63,084 bases of DNA from Occallatibacter sp. GTDB taxonomy: Bacteria > Acidobacteriota > Terriglobia > Terriglobales > Acidobacteriaceae. Shown one piece after another: positions 17,878 to 25,159 of this stretch. Every line of letters begins with the position of its first letter. The first letter of the stretch is position 1. The stretch covers positions 1 through 63,084 of the forward strand of contig JARLGF010000114.1 in the NCBI GenBank assembly GCA_031296165.1, given 5' to 3'. The notes under the pieces were generated by a model. That model was given only the letters and a program-made list of their open reading frames with translations, searched no databases and was not told the DNA's origin. Made by a program: the position numbers and the translations under genes.

Positions 17878-20117
17878 TGAAAGTGAAGAGTATGAAACTT
17901 CAGCGCTTAGCGCTCTGTTCCTTGTTTGTCTTTGGATTGTCTTTAACGCCGCATGTTGCTTGGGCGCAAACTTCTCAGCCTCATGCGGCGCAGGCTCCAG
18001 ACTACCGGCTGCTTTTTCAAACCAGCCGTCCATGGACGCCGCGCACCAACATCAATGCCGATACGGTGATGGTGTATGGCATTGACGACACAACTGCCGC
18101 TCGCATTCGTTCATGGCGCGATCATGGCTACCACGTCACCGTCATGACCGGTGTCGCCTGGGGACGTTACGCTCCTTATCTGCGCGGAGATTTCGACGGC
18201 AAGGAGCACTGGAATGAGACGCAGCAGGAGAAGAACGGCACACTCATTCTCCACACCGGCCGCGAGGTTCCCTACATCGCTCCCACCCTTTCCTACGGCC
18301 GCTATCTGGCCAAAGGAGTGGAAGCGGCACTCGATGCCGGAGCCGAGGCGATCTATCTTGAAGAGCCTGAGTTCTGGGCACGTGCTGGATGGAGCGACAG
18401 TTTCAAACTTGAGTGGCAAGCCTTCTATCATGAACCTTGGCAGGCGCCCGACAGTTCACCCGACGCGCAATATCGCGCCTCCAAACTGAAGTATTATCTT
18501 TACCGGCGCGCGCTTGCGCAGGTCTTTGATTCGGTCAAGGAATACGGCGCGCTTCATCGTCGCGTTATTCCATGTTATGTGGCCACGCACTCACTTATTA
18601 ACTATGCGCAATGGCAGATTGTAAGTCCGGAGTCGTCGCTGCTTGCCGTCGGCGCCGACGGATACATCGCGCAGGTCTGGACTGGAACCTCGCGCGCCGT
18701 CAATGTCTACAAGGGAGTCAGGAAGGAGCGCACCTTCGAGACGGCGTTCCTTGAATATGGAGCGCTGCAGAATATTGCCCGCTCTTCCGGCAAGCGCATC
18801 TGGTATCTCAACGATCCCATCGAAGACAATCCCAACCACTCCTGGGTCGATTACCGCAGTAACTGGGAGAGCACGCTTACAGCTTCTTTGTTACAACCTG
18901 GAGTCTATCGTTACGAGCTCCTTCCTTGGCCCGAGCGCATCTTCGGCCCCAAATCGCTTCATGCCTCCGCGGACCCGACCGCGTCCAATCCCAATCCGGA
19001 GAAGACACTTATTCCCAAAGGTTATGAGACGGAGTTACAAACTGTCTTTCATGCCCTCGGCCAGATGCAGCAACCTTCCTCGGCCACGCATTGGGAGTTG
19101 GCTGGAACCCAGCACATCGGCATACTCGTCTCCGACACGCTGATGTTCCAGCGTGCAGCACCGCAGCCTTCCGATGCTGATCTGGGACAGTTCTATGGCC
19201 TTGCTCTTCCTCTGCTGATGCGCGGCATGCCCGTTGAGCCGGTGCAGATTGAAAGCGCATACGGAAAATCCACGCAGGGGTTTCTCAATCCCTACAAAGT
19301 CCTTCTCCTCACTTATGACGGCCAGAAACCGCCCTCGCCTCAGTTCCATACCGCGCTCGCTGCGTGGGTCCGTGCCGGCGGTGCGCTCATCGTCCTCGAC
19401 GACGACAAGGATCCCTACAACCACGCCAAGGACTGGTGGAACTCAGGCGGTAATGCATTCGACACGCCCCGCGATCACCTCTTCCAGACGCTCGGACTTA
19501 AACCGGATGCAACCGGTCTCCACGCTGTCGGAAAAGGATTCGTGCTTTACGAGCCGCAAAGCCCTGCCGTTCTCACGCACTCGGCTTCGGGCGCTGAGGT
19601 TGTGCTGGACTTGCTGCACAATGCTGCCAAGGCCATTCACTTGCCGCTCAAGGGAACCAACACCCTGATTCTGCGGCGCGGCCCTTACGTCATTGCGGCA
19701 GGGCTCGACGAGGAACCTGGCAATACTCCGCAGAGCGCTGTGCATCCTGTCTCCGTGACCGGCGACCTGATCAATCTATTCGATCCGGATCTGAAAGAAA
19801 GCAGCCAGGTTGCAGTCGAACCCGGTACGCGAGCGCTCCTGCTCGACGTGAATTTCTTCAAGTCGTCCATGCCGCGCATTCTTGCAGCCTCAGCCAAAAT
19901 CACCGATGAACATGCAACCTCTCACAGCCTTGCTTTCCAGGCAGAGGGCATCGATCAGACGCAGGCCGTCGTTCGTATCCTCGCAGCCAAAGCAGCACGG
20001 CAAGTTACAGTCGGCGGCAAGCCTCTCGATTCCGGACAATATCAACATTCAGGGCGCACGCTCCTTCTGCATTTTCAAAATACCGCCGCGCCACAGCAAA
20101 TCGAGGTGCTGTTTTAA
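17877..20117 (+). CDS. Secreted protein of unknown function, putative glycoside hydrolase
   Basis: A 746-residue protein with a Sec signal peptide ending near AWAQ. Residues about 55-360 look like an (alpha/beta) barrel: VMVYGIDD, YHVTVMTGVAWGRY, AGAEAIYLEEPEFW and WYLNDPIEDNPNHSWVDY. The acidic pair in LEEPEFW is a candidate active site. Residues about 410-560 resemble a flavodoxin/GATase-like domain (VLLLTYDGQKPPSPQFHTALAAWVRAGGALIVLDDD), as in some beta-galactosidase-type enzymes, and the end is beta-rich. I do not recognise the family. Coupled to the GH92 gene by a one-base overlap, so a role in processing the same glycan is likely. Confidence 0.75.
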   Translation: MKVKSMKLQRLALCSLFVFGLSLTPHVAWAQTSQPHAAQAPDYRLLFQTSRPWTPRTNINADTVMVYGIDDTTAARIRSWRDHGYHVTVMTGVAWGRYAPYLRGDFDGKEHWNETQQEKNGTLILHTGREVPYIAPTLSYGRYLAKGVEAALDAGAEAIYLEEPEFWARAGWSDSFKLEWQAFYHEPWQAPDSSPDAQYRASKLKYYLYRRALAQVFDSVKEYGALHRRVIPCYVATHSLINYAQWQIVSPESSLLAVGADGYIAQVWTGTSRAVNVYKGVRKERTFETAFLEYGALQNIARSSGKRIWYLNDPIEDNPNHSWVDYRSNWESTLTASLLQPGVYRYELLPWPERIFGPKSLHASADPTASNPNPEKTLIPKGYETELQTVFHALGQMQQPSSATHWELAGTQHIGILVSDTLMFQRAAPQPSDADLGQFYGLALPLLMRGMPVEPVQIESAYGKSTQGFLNPYKVLLLTYDGQKPPSPQFHTALAAWVRAGGALIVLDDDKDPYNHAKDWWNSGGNAFDTPRDHLFQTLGLKPDATGLHAVGKGFVLYEPQSPAVLTHSASGAEVVLDLLHNAAKAIHLPLKGTNTLILRRGPYVIAAGLDEEPGNTPQSAVHPVSVTGDLINLFDPDLKESSQVAVEPGTRALLLDVNFFKSSMPRILAASAKITDEHATSHSLAFQAEGIDQTQAVVRILAAKAARQVTVGGKPLDSGQYQHSGRTLLLHFQNTAAPQQIEVLF

Positions 20118-20140
20118 GTGCTTCTGCCGTACCAGATTGT

Positions 20141-20180
20141 GTTGAGTACCCCATCCTGTTCAACGGATGAGGCACTCAAC
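20141..20180. terminator. Hairpin after the carbohydrate cluster
   Basis: Imperfect inverted repeat (GTTGAGT...ACTCAAC outer arms, CCATCC/GGATG inner) 23 bases after the last gene of the cluster. No T tract follows, so terminator function is only probable. Confidence 0.4.
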
Positions 20181-20360
20181 AACCCAAGAGAGAAATTCCG
20201 CGCACCAGACGCCGGGAAATGAATTTGCAGCGCTCGCAATGAAGGTTTTATAGCAGAAAACCGCAGAGGCTCTACGAAGAGCCGTCAGTTTCTCTGGCAC
20301 AGTGTAGAACGGCAGCTTTTCCGCCAGATTCCATGTAAAATACTCCTATCTGCACCATGT

Positions 20361-20401
20361 GCCGGGATGGTGGAACTGGCAGACGCAGCGGACTCAAAAT
20401 C
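20361..20401 (+). pseudogene. 5' part of split tRNA-Leu(CAA)
   Basis: Acceptor strand GCCGGGA, D-arm and anticodon loop CTCAAAA (anticodon CAA) of a tRNA-Leu. The sequence leaves the tRNA two bases into the 3' anticodon strand: it reads TCGGC where TCCGC would pair. No variable arm, T-arm or acceptor follows. The missing part is at 44432-44477, whose TCCCGGC pairs perfectly with this acceptor strand. Together they make an 87-base class II tRNA. Intact before the element inserted. Confidence 0.85.
20375..20401 (+). repeat. attL core (27 bp direct repeat)
   Basis: The last 27 bases of the split tRNA 5' part, spanning D-arm to anticodon loop, are identical to 44405-44431. This is the expected core left by site-specific integration, and the integrase gene starts 130 bases inside. 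Confidence 0.85.
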
Positions 20402-20501
20402 GGCTTCGAAAAAATCAAATCCCCGATAAATCATTGAAAATAGATTAGTTGCTTTGATGCTAAGCACGGCGCGAGGCTTACGCAACTCTTGCACACTTTT
20501 G

Positions 20502-20517
20502 TGCTTCTATAGAAGCA
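20502..20517. promoter_or_regulatory. Perfect 16 bp palindrome abutting the integrase ribosome site
   Basis: TGCTTCTATAGAAGCA is a perfect palindrome whose last base is the first base of AGGAGG (20517-20522), the ribosome site of int. It could be an operator or an RNA hairpin limiting translation of the integrase. Confidence 0.4.
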
Positions 20518-20531
20518 GGAGGTGCAGACGC

Positions 20532-21812
20532 ATGTCAGAGCATTACACCATCCTCGGTGGCAAGGTTCACGTCTACAAGCGTCCGAACAGTTCTAGCTGG
20601 CAGTGCGCAACCTATCTAGCTGGGAAGAATCGGCGCACCACGACCAAAGAAGACAGCCTGTCGAAAGCGAAGGAAATCGCGGAAGACTGGTATTTGCAGT
20701 TGCGCGGCAAACTCCGCGATGGTGAGTTGAAGAGCGGCAGACTGTTCCGCGAAGCTGCGAAGTTGTACCTCCGCGAGTTCGACATCATGACGCAGGGGCA
20801 GCGCAGCCCGACCTATGCGCGCGGACAGCACGCGCGTACCAATGGCCATCTCGTGCCGTTCTTCGGCGGCATGGTCCTTCCCGAGATCACGGCAGGCAAG
20901 GTCAATGAATATCGCATCCATCGCCTTGAGGAAGCTAAGGCGATGCGCGGCAAGCCTCCGGCGCGTAATACGATGCACCAGGAAATCGTGACGTTGCGCC
21001 AGATTTTCAAAACGGCTCTGCGGCACGGATGGATCGATCATCTCCCGGATTTGTCAGCGCCCTATCGCGGGTCCGCAAAGATTTCCCATCGAGCATGGTT
21101 CTCTCCGGAGGAGTACAGGCAGCTTTATGAGGCAACGCGGAAACGCGCCCAGGACCCCAAGCAGCCCCGTTTTCGTTGGGAAGCGGAACAGCTTCACGAT
21201 TATGTTCTGTTCGCCGCCAACACCGGACTCCGCCCCGACGAGGCGATGCGTCTTCAGTTCCGCGATGTCACGGTGATCGAAGACGAGGGGAGCGCCCAAA
21301 CCATTCTTGAGATCGAAGTGCGCGGAAAGCGAGGCGTTGGCTATTGCAAGAGCACAGCAGGTGCCGTGCATCCGTTCGAGCGGTTGAAAGCGCGTCTGCG
21401 TCCGGATGGAGGGCCGGGAAGATCGGGCAGCCGTACCGCATCAATGGCCAACGGTGAGTGGCATATGCCCGGACCCACCGATCTTCTCTTTCCGAAATGG
21501 CCGCGCGATCTGTTCAACGCAATCCTTGAGGAAGAAAAGCTACGCACCGACCGTGACGGAAGGCCGCGAACGGCGTATAGCCTGCGCCACACATACATTT
21601 GCCTGCGCCTGCTTGAAGGTGCCGACATCTATCAGATTGCCAAGAACTGCCGAACAAGCGTCGAGATGATTGAGAAATACTATGCGGCACATTTGAAGAC
21701 GCAGCTTGATGCTTCCGCTATCAACATCATGAGGCCACGTCCGAAGAAAAAAACGGTTCCCAGGAAAGGCCCCGGACGGGTAGAGGCCGTCCGTTTGGCT
21801 GAGGAAGCGTAG
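20532..21812 (+). CDS. int: Tyrosine recombinase (integrase)
   Basis: A 426-residue integrase that would excise and insert the element at the tRNA-Leu. The start at 20532 is set by AGGAGG nine bases upstream; an earlier in-frame ATG at 20454 lacks this. An N-terminal arm-binding region is followed by a SAM-like core-binding domain (about residues 75-170) and a catalytic domain. Seen are Arg234 in ANTGLRPDEAMRL, Arg352 in YSLRHTY and the Tyr pair 383-384 in EMIEKYYAAH. The box II first His is Tyr (YSLRH) and the usual LGH is KNC, so two of the usual catalytic histidines are absent. A strong terminator follows. Confidence 0.92.
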   Translation: MSEHYTILGGKVHVYKRPNSSSWQCATYLAGKNRRTTTKEDSLSKAKEIAEDWYLQLRGKLRDGELKSGRLFREAAKLYLREFDIMTQGQRSPTYARGQHARTNGHLVPFFGGMVLPEITAGKVNEYRIHRLEEAKAMRGKPPARNTMHQEIVTLRQIFKTALRHGWIDHLPDLSAPYRGSAKISHRAWFSPEEYRQLYEATRKRAQDPKQPRFRWEAEQLHDYVLFAANTGLRPDEAMRLQFRDVTVIEDEGSAQTILEIEVRGKRGVGYCKSTAGAVHPFERLKARLRPDGGPGRSGSRTASMANGEWHMPGPTDLLFPKWPRDLFNAILEEEKLRTDRDGRPRTAYSLRHTYICLRLLEGADIYQIAKNCRTSVEMIEKYYAAHLKTQLDASAINIMRPRPKKKTVPRKGPGRVEAVRLAEEA

Positions 21813-21860
21813 ACCAGCACTGCTTGCTGTCTGATCATCATCAACACTGCTATCCAGTGA

Positions 21861-21893
21861 GCCAGGATGGAACCATCCTGGCGTGGTTTTTGG
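21861..21893 (+). terminator. Terminator after the integrase gene
   Basis: Perfect 10 bp arms GCCAGGATGG and CCATCCTGGC around AA, followed by GTGGTTTTT. It is 48 bases after the int stop. Confidence 0.7.
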
Positions 21894-21929
21894 GCCGGAA
21901 CCGGCCCCACTCAGGCCCGGAACCGGGCC
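21861..21929. repeat. Three tandem palindromes each centred on GGAACC
   Basis: Perfect palindromes at 21861-21882, 21892-21907 (GGGCCGGAACCGGCCC) and 21914-21929 (GGCCCGGAACCGGGCC), except that each has the same central AA. Spacing is 9 and 6 bases. The first doubles as the int terminator. Confidence 0.75.
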
Positions 21930-22009
21930 AGGCATCGCCAAACGCTTGCATACGAAAGTAAGCAGCGCTTTTCCTCTCAAGTCATCCCACACCCTTGATG
22001 CCGAGCCGT

Positions 22010-22264
22010 CTACGAGCGTTTCCTGCTGCCCTCACCTGAGTCGTCGGATGCCCTTTTGAACGGTCGCCCGATTGGTTGCGGCACAAAAGCCTCTACCTCA
22101 GATCGACGCACCACAATCCGCCCGGCGATTTCACGAGCTGACAGCCGCTTTCGCTGAATCAGCTTGGCTATAGCCTGCCTCGATACACCGCGCAGCCGGG
22201 CCGCTTCTGCCTGGGAAATCCAGTCATCGAGATTGATTTCGTTAGTAATAGTTGACAATGACAC
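22010..22264 (-). CDS. Excisionase-like helix-turn-helix protein
   Basis: An 84-residue protein with a MerR/excisionase-type winged helix: ISQAEAARLRGVSRQAIAKLIQRKRLSAREIAGRIVVRRSEVEAF (shown here only as landmarks ISQAEAARLRGVS and VVRRSEVEAF). This is the helix-turn-helix 17 form found in Xis and in DNA-binding accessory proteins of mobile elements. The C-terminal tail is basic. It is encoded tail-to-tail with int across the GGAACC palindromes and head-to-head with the XRE gene, whose promoter overlaps its start codon. Recombination directionality factor is the most likely role; a plain repressor is the alternative. Confidence 0.7.
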   Translation of the reverse strand: MSLSTITNEINLDDWISQAEAARLRGVSRQAIAKLIQRKRLSAREIAGRIVVRRSEVEAFVPQPIGRPFKRASDDSGEGSRKRS

Positions 22265-22280
22265 CTATTGTTGCTATCTT
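22252..22280 (+). promoter_or_regulatory. Sigma-70-type promoter of the XRE operon
   Basis: TTGACA at 22252-22257 and TATCTT at 22275-22280 with exactly 17 bases between. It points into the XRE gene 114 bases away and overlaps the start of the excisionase-like gene on the other strand, so RNA polymerase or a repressor here could affect both. Confidence 0.6.
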
Positions 22281-22393
22281 TCACGCTGGAGTAGTAATGC
22301 CAAGCTCTAACTATAGAGCCGGTGCGCGGCTTCGCGTACCCATGCAGCTCCCTTTTGTCTCTAACAAAGACCGTTTTGAGAGGGGAAAACCGA

Positions 22394-22711
22394 ATGAAAC
22401 GGGAGCGGATCATCAGCCCGGAATTACGGCGCAGGATTGAAGAACGCCGACGCTGCAATGCTCTGGTGGTTGCTCGCCTGCGTACCGAGAAGGGCTGGAC
22501 GCAAGCAGAGTTGGCGGAGCGAGCCGGGGTCTCCCTGCGATGGATCAAAGCAATGGAGTCGAATCAACTCCCCCGCGACTACCGGATGGAACACGAAATC
22601 CGGGTGGTTATGGCGTTAGGCTTTGGGACCTACAAGATCAAAGATTTCTACGGCCTCGTTGACGACATGGTGAACAAGAATCTAGGCCAGCGTCGGAAAG
22701 GAAAGTCGTGA
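22394..22711 (+). CDS. XRE-family helix-turn-helix regulator
   Basis: A 105-residue regulator. The XRE domain spans about residues 24-75: ALVVARLRTEKGWTQAELAERAGVSLRWIKAMES, ending with a family-atypical RDYRMEHEIRVVMALGFGTYKIKDFYGLVDDMV segment that may be a sensor or dimer region. The ATG at 22394 follows GAGAGGGG. The upstream frame to 22322 lacks a ribosome site. Its stop overlaps the GTG of the next small gene by four bases, and four more genes follow with similar overlaps, so it is the first gene and likely regulator of that operon. Confidence 0.85.
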   Translation: MKRERIISPELRRRIEERRRCNALVVARLRTEKGWTQAELAERAGVSLRWIKAMESNQLPRDYRMEHEIRVVMALGFGTYKIKDFYGLVDDMVNKNLGQRRKGKS

Positions 22712-22977
22712 GCAAAAAGCGCAAGTGGAAACAGCCCGAAGTTGTCATCGAGGAAGCCACCGGCAAACGTATCCGACGCCTGGTTGTTCAGGGACCACCC
22801 GCCCCAGACTCCAACGATTTCGGCATACTCATTTTCTGTGACGATGACACGCTGGTTGCGATTGATCTTTCGGTGCTGTTCCGCTTCGGCGTCAACTACG
22901 AAATCACCATCGATGGAGAATTGGAAACCGCCAAGGAACACCCCAAACGTTTACTCGAAGGCTGGCAGAGAAAATGA
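22708..22977 (+). CDS. Small protein of a tandem paralogous family, copy 1
   Basis: An 89-residue protein starting with GTG that overlaps the XRE stop. It belongs to a family repeated in this operon: EEATGKRIRRLVVQG, then PDSNDFG, an acidic beta stretch FCDDDTLVAIDL, RFGVNYE, and DGELETAKEHPKRLL. The pattern suggests a small alpha/beta fold. No signal peptide or membrane segment. I know no characterised member. Closest relative here is copy 3 at 23315 (shared GKRIR, PDSNDFG, FxDDDT, RYE/NYE, DGE and P(K/Q)RLL). Confidence 0.75.
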   Translation: MSKKRKWKQPEVVIEEATGKRIRRLVVQGPPAPDSNDFGILIFCDDDTLVAIDLSVLFRFGVNYEITIDGELETAKEHPKRLLEGWQRK

Positions 22978-23318
22978 GCAAAACACGTAAAAAGGCGATT
23001 GATTTAGAACGGCAAGGTGATGTTGTTATCGAGTACGGAGCCAAGGGAAAAACGGTGGATCATATCCGATTTTCTCGCTCAGATATTCGCACATTGTTTG
23101 TCATGGTGGCCTTCACCGACCGCACAGAATGGGCCGTCACCTTCGATTCCGTTTCAGTGGCAAAGGTCACTGTTTCTGCTCCAGATGGGGGAGACCTTGG
23201 AGACCTGGAACCTGTTGCCGAAAGCAGCTACATGCGGCTGCCCGATGGCTACAGCCCCTTTCAATGGGATCAGATCGAAACACCCAAAGCGCGCAAACCC
23301 CGTAGGCGGTCTAAATGA
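22974..23318 (+). CDS. Small protein of the tandem family, divergent copy 2
   Basis: A 114-residue protein, ATGA-overlapped with copy 1. The middle is a diverged version of the same layout: DVVIEYGAKGKTVDHIRFS, LFVMVAFTDRTEWAVTFDSV, then a longer acidic loop and EPVAES. The C-terminus is a basic tail (KARKPRRRSK), unlike the other copies, so it may bind nucleic acid. Family membership is weaker than for copies 1, 3 and 4. Confidence 0.65.
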   Translation: MSKTRKKAIDLERQGDVVIEYGAKGKTVDHIRFSRSDIRTLFVMVAFTDRTEWAVTFDSVSVAKVTVSAPDGGDLGDLEPVAESSYMRLPDGYSPFQWDQIETPKARKPRRRSK

Positions 23319-23578
23319 GCCAACAAACTGCTCGGCCAAAATTTGCTTCGATCAAGGTCAATGAGGCTGTCGGTAAGCGCATCCGCGAACTTATAGTGGA
23401 GGGCAGTTCCGATCCTGACTCCAACGACTTTGGTGTGAGTCTGTTCTTTGATGACGACACGCAGATTTTTCTTAATCTGGCAGCTCGCCTGAGTTGCGGC
23501 GTTCGCTATGAGCGCGAAGTAGATGGGGAGCCGGAAATCGTAAGGGAATATCCGCAACGGCTGCTGGTGAATGAATGA
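23315..23578 (+). CDS. Small protein of the tandem family, copy 3
   Basis: An 87-residue protein, ATGA-overlapped with copy 2. It shares with copy 1 the landmarks NEAVGKRIRELIVEG, DPDSNDFG, FFDDDTQIFLNL, CGVRYE, DGEPEIVREYPQRLL in the same order and spacing, so the two arose by duplication. No recognised domain. Confidence 0.75.
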   Translation: MSQQTARPKFASIKVNEAVGKRIRELIVEGSSDPDSNDFGVSLFFDDDTQIFLNLAARLSCGVRYEREVDGEPEIVREYPQRLLVNE

Positions 23579-23859
23579 AAGACTCCGAGGCAGACCGTGC
23601 TGTGTTGGTCATTGACGAGGCAATGGGAAAGCGAATCAGCCGATTGCTCCTGGCTGAGCCGTATCCGAAATCTCGGGAGATATATCTGGTGATTGAATTC
23701 GATGATGACACCGAAATCGAGATCGATATTGATGTGGCATCTCGGCTGTTCTTTGGTATCAAGCATCATGCACGCGATGCCAACGGAGAAATGGAGCCGG
23801 TCAAAGAGCAGCTCAAAGGGTCGATTCGCTCGCTCGTAAAGCAGCAGGGCGGCCAGTGA
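23575..23859 (+). CDS. Small protein of the tandem family, copy 4
   Basis: A 94-residue protein, ATGA-overlapped with copy 3. It keeps DEAMGKRISRLLL, a strongly acidic EFDDDTEIEIDID stretch, FFGIKHHARDANGEMEPVKE, but has lost the SNDFG loop (KSREIY instead). Two hairpins (23874-23900 and 23910-23950) follow before the next gene, which could mark the operon end. Confidence 0.72.
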   Translation: MKDSEADRAVLVIDEAMGKRISRLLLAEPYPKSREIYLVIEFDDDTEIEIDIDVASRLFFGIKHHARDANGEMEPVKEQLKGSIRSLVKQQGGQ

Positions 23860-23873
23860 CCTTGCATAGGGAT

Positions 23874-23950
23874 GGGCGAATTCTGTGGGGAGAATCGCCC
23901 ATAGGCACCGGCGGCTCTCCATTTCCCAGGTCTGCGCAAAGGGAGCCGCC
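23874..23950. repeat. Two consecutive hairpins
   Basis: First: GGGCGAATTCT with AGAATCGCCC (23874-23900, one bulge). Second: GGCGGCTCTCC with GGGAGCCGCC (23910-23950, 20-base loop). They lie between the four-gene family and the coiled-coil gene. No T tract is visible, so attenuation or processing is as possible as termination. Confidence 0.45.
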
Positions 23951-23976
23951 AGTGTTCACCATCCAGAGGGGATTCG

Positions 23977-24378
23977 ATGAAGAAACGCAACCCGGAGTTT
24001 ATCGCCACAGCTTCGGCTCTAACGGTCCAGCAGTTGGTCTTCCAATTCACGGACGGTATGCAGCGAGCAAATGACGCGTTATTGAGTCTTACCAAATTCA
24101 AGCAATTTGCACACCAGATACAGTCTTTACGCGAGGACGCAGCACAACTGCGAGAGTTTCGCGGCGACATACTCGACTATGTTCTGGAGACGTGGCGGGA
24201 TGTGGAAACGGACGAGGCCGATGACCTGCGAGCGAAACGAAGAGCGCAGGAACGGCGCGAACAAGAAGCCGATCTAGCCTCGATAGCTAAGGCCCAAGTC
24301 CGATTGAAGTCAGGGAAACTCCCACCAATCACCGGACACTCGAAGACCTCAAAGAACGCGAAGAGCAAGAAAGTTTAA
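23977..24378 (+). CDS. Hypothetical protein with charged helical C-terminus
   Basis: A 133-residue protein. The N-terminal half (ALTVQQLVFQFTDGMQRANDALLSLTKF) is helical; the middle has a coiled-coil-like heptad pattern (HQIQSLREDAAQLREFRGDILDYVLE), followed by a highly charged stretch rich in Arg, Glu and Ala and a basic Lys/Ser tail. AGAGGGG lies upstream of the ATG. It follows the four-gene family in the same direction with a 117-base structured gap and may belong to the same system. No family recognised. Confidence 0.65.
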   Translation: MKKRNPEFIATASALTVQQLVFQFTDGMQRANDALLSLTKFKQFAHQIQSLREDAAQLREFRGDILDYVLETWRDVETDEADDLRAKRRAQERREQEADLASIAKAQVRLKSGKLPPITGHSKTSKNAKSKKV

Positions 24379-24514
24379 GCTCCGAGCGCGAACTGAAACA
24401 ACGGCGGGGTGAGGTTTACCGTTCTTCCCGCGTGAAAATAGATCACGTCAGCATCCGGTGATCGCGGCCACATGCCAGTCGCGCCGCTGAGTTCCCGGCA
24501 TGTTGTACCTCACG

Positions 24515-24814
24515 CTAATGCGCGGCGGCCAACACGGAAATGCGTGGCACTCGGATTTGATTCTCGCGCTTGCGTGTTTGGGCAATGTCGTAAGACGACT
24601 GCATCCGCATCAACGTATCCATCCTCACGCCAAAGGCCTTCTCGATGCGGAGCGCCATATCCCCGGAGAGGTCAGCCTTGCCATTGAGCAGACTGGATAG
24701 CGTAGGCCGCGATACGCGCAATGCTTGTGCCGCCGCCGTGACCGTCAGCCCTGCGGCCTCGATAATCTCCGTCCGAATGAAATCCCCAGGATGGGGCGGA
24801 TTCTTCATAGGCAT
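24515..24814 (-). CDS. higA: HigA-family antitoxin
   Basis: A 99-residue HigA/VapI-type antitoxin. It begins KNPPHPGDFIRTEIIEAAGLTVTAAAQALRVSRPTLSSLLNG (landmarks HPGDFIRTE and VSRPTLSSLLNG), the standard HTH of this family, then ALRIEKAFG. AAGGAG is eight bases before the ATG. It lies 18 bases after the HigB-type toxin gene, in the toxin-first order normal for higBA. It should neutralise the toxin and repress the shared promoter at 25131-25159. Confidence 0.92.
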   Translation of the reverse strand: MPMKNPPHPGDFIRTEIIEAAGLTVTAAAQALRVSRPTLSSLLNGKADLSGDMALRIEKAFGVRMDTLMRMQSSYDIAQTRKRENQIRVPRISVLAAAH

Positions 24815-24832
24815 AGCGTTTTCTCCTTCGGC

Positions 24833-25123
24833 CTAGTGGTAGTCCTCTAAATTCACGTCACAAATCTCGCGTTCGGTTGTGTCGATACGAAAGGTCAACC
24901 GGCGATTGGCGGTCACGCTCAGGCTCCATGCACCCTTGCGGTCGCCGGTCAGAGTATGCGCCTTCCATGAGGGAAGCATCCGCAACTCTTCCGGGTCTTC
25001 CATGTCGTCCAGAAAGGCGAATATTTTGCGGAGTTTGTCCACGGTGTCGGGCGGAACGCCTTTAGTGGCGTCGTCCGTGTAGAGCCTCTTCAAACCCTTA
25101 TGGACGAAGTTGCGTATTCTCAC
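24833..25123 (-). CDS. higB: HigB-family toxin (RelE superfamily mRNA interferase)
   Basis: A 96-residue toxin of the HigB/RelE fold. Landmarks: IRNFVHKGLKRLYTDD at the N-terminus, DKLRKIFAFLDDM, the active-region ALHTLTGDRKG-like HTLTGDRKGAWSLSVTANRRLTFRI, and the C-terminal DVNLEDYH. The GTG at 25123 is chosen since homology begins there; the frame runs on upstream to 25252 without a ribosome site. With the promoter at 25131-25159 the message would be nearly leaderless. Confidence 0.88.
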   Translation of the reverse strand: MRIRNFVHKGLKRLYTDDATKGVPPDTVDKLRKIFAFLDDMEDPEELRMLPSWKAHTLTGDRKGAWSLSVTANRRLTFRIDTTEREICDVNLEDYH

Positions 25124-25130
25124 CTGAACA

Positions 25131-25159
25131 ACTGTAGCCTGTAGCCTAACACTTGTCAA
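25131..25159 (-). promoter_or_regulatory. higBA promoter with tandem-repeat operator
   Basis: On the minus strand TTGACA (25159-25154), a 17-base spacer, then TACAGT (25136-25131). A tandem repeat GGCTACAGGCTACA overlaps the -10 and is a likely HigA operator. The start site would fall within a base or two of the higB GTG. Confidence 0.5.

Noticed and set aside
23856..24074. Possible fifth overlapping gene (GTG start overlapping the stop of copy 4)
   Set aside because: Overlap pattern fits the operon, but the product shows no similarity to the family, covers two hairpins and overlaps the next gene in another frame by almost 100 bases.
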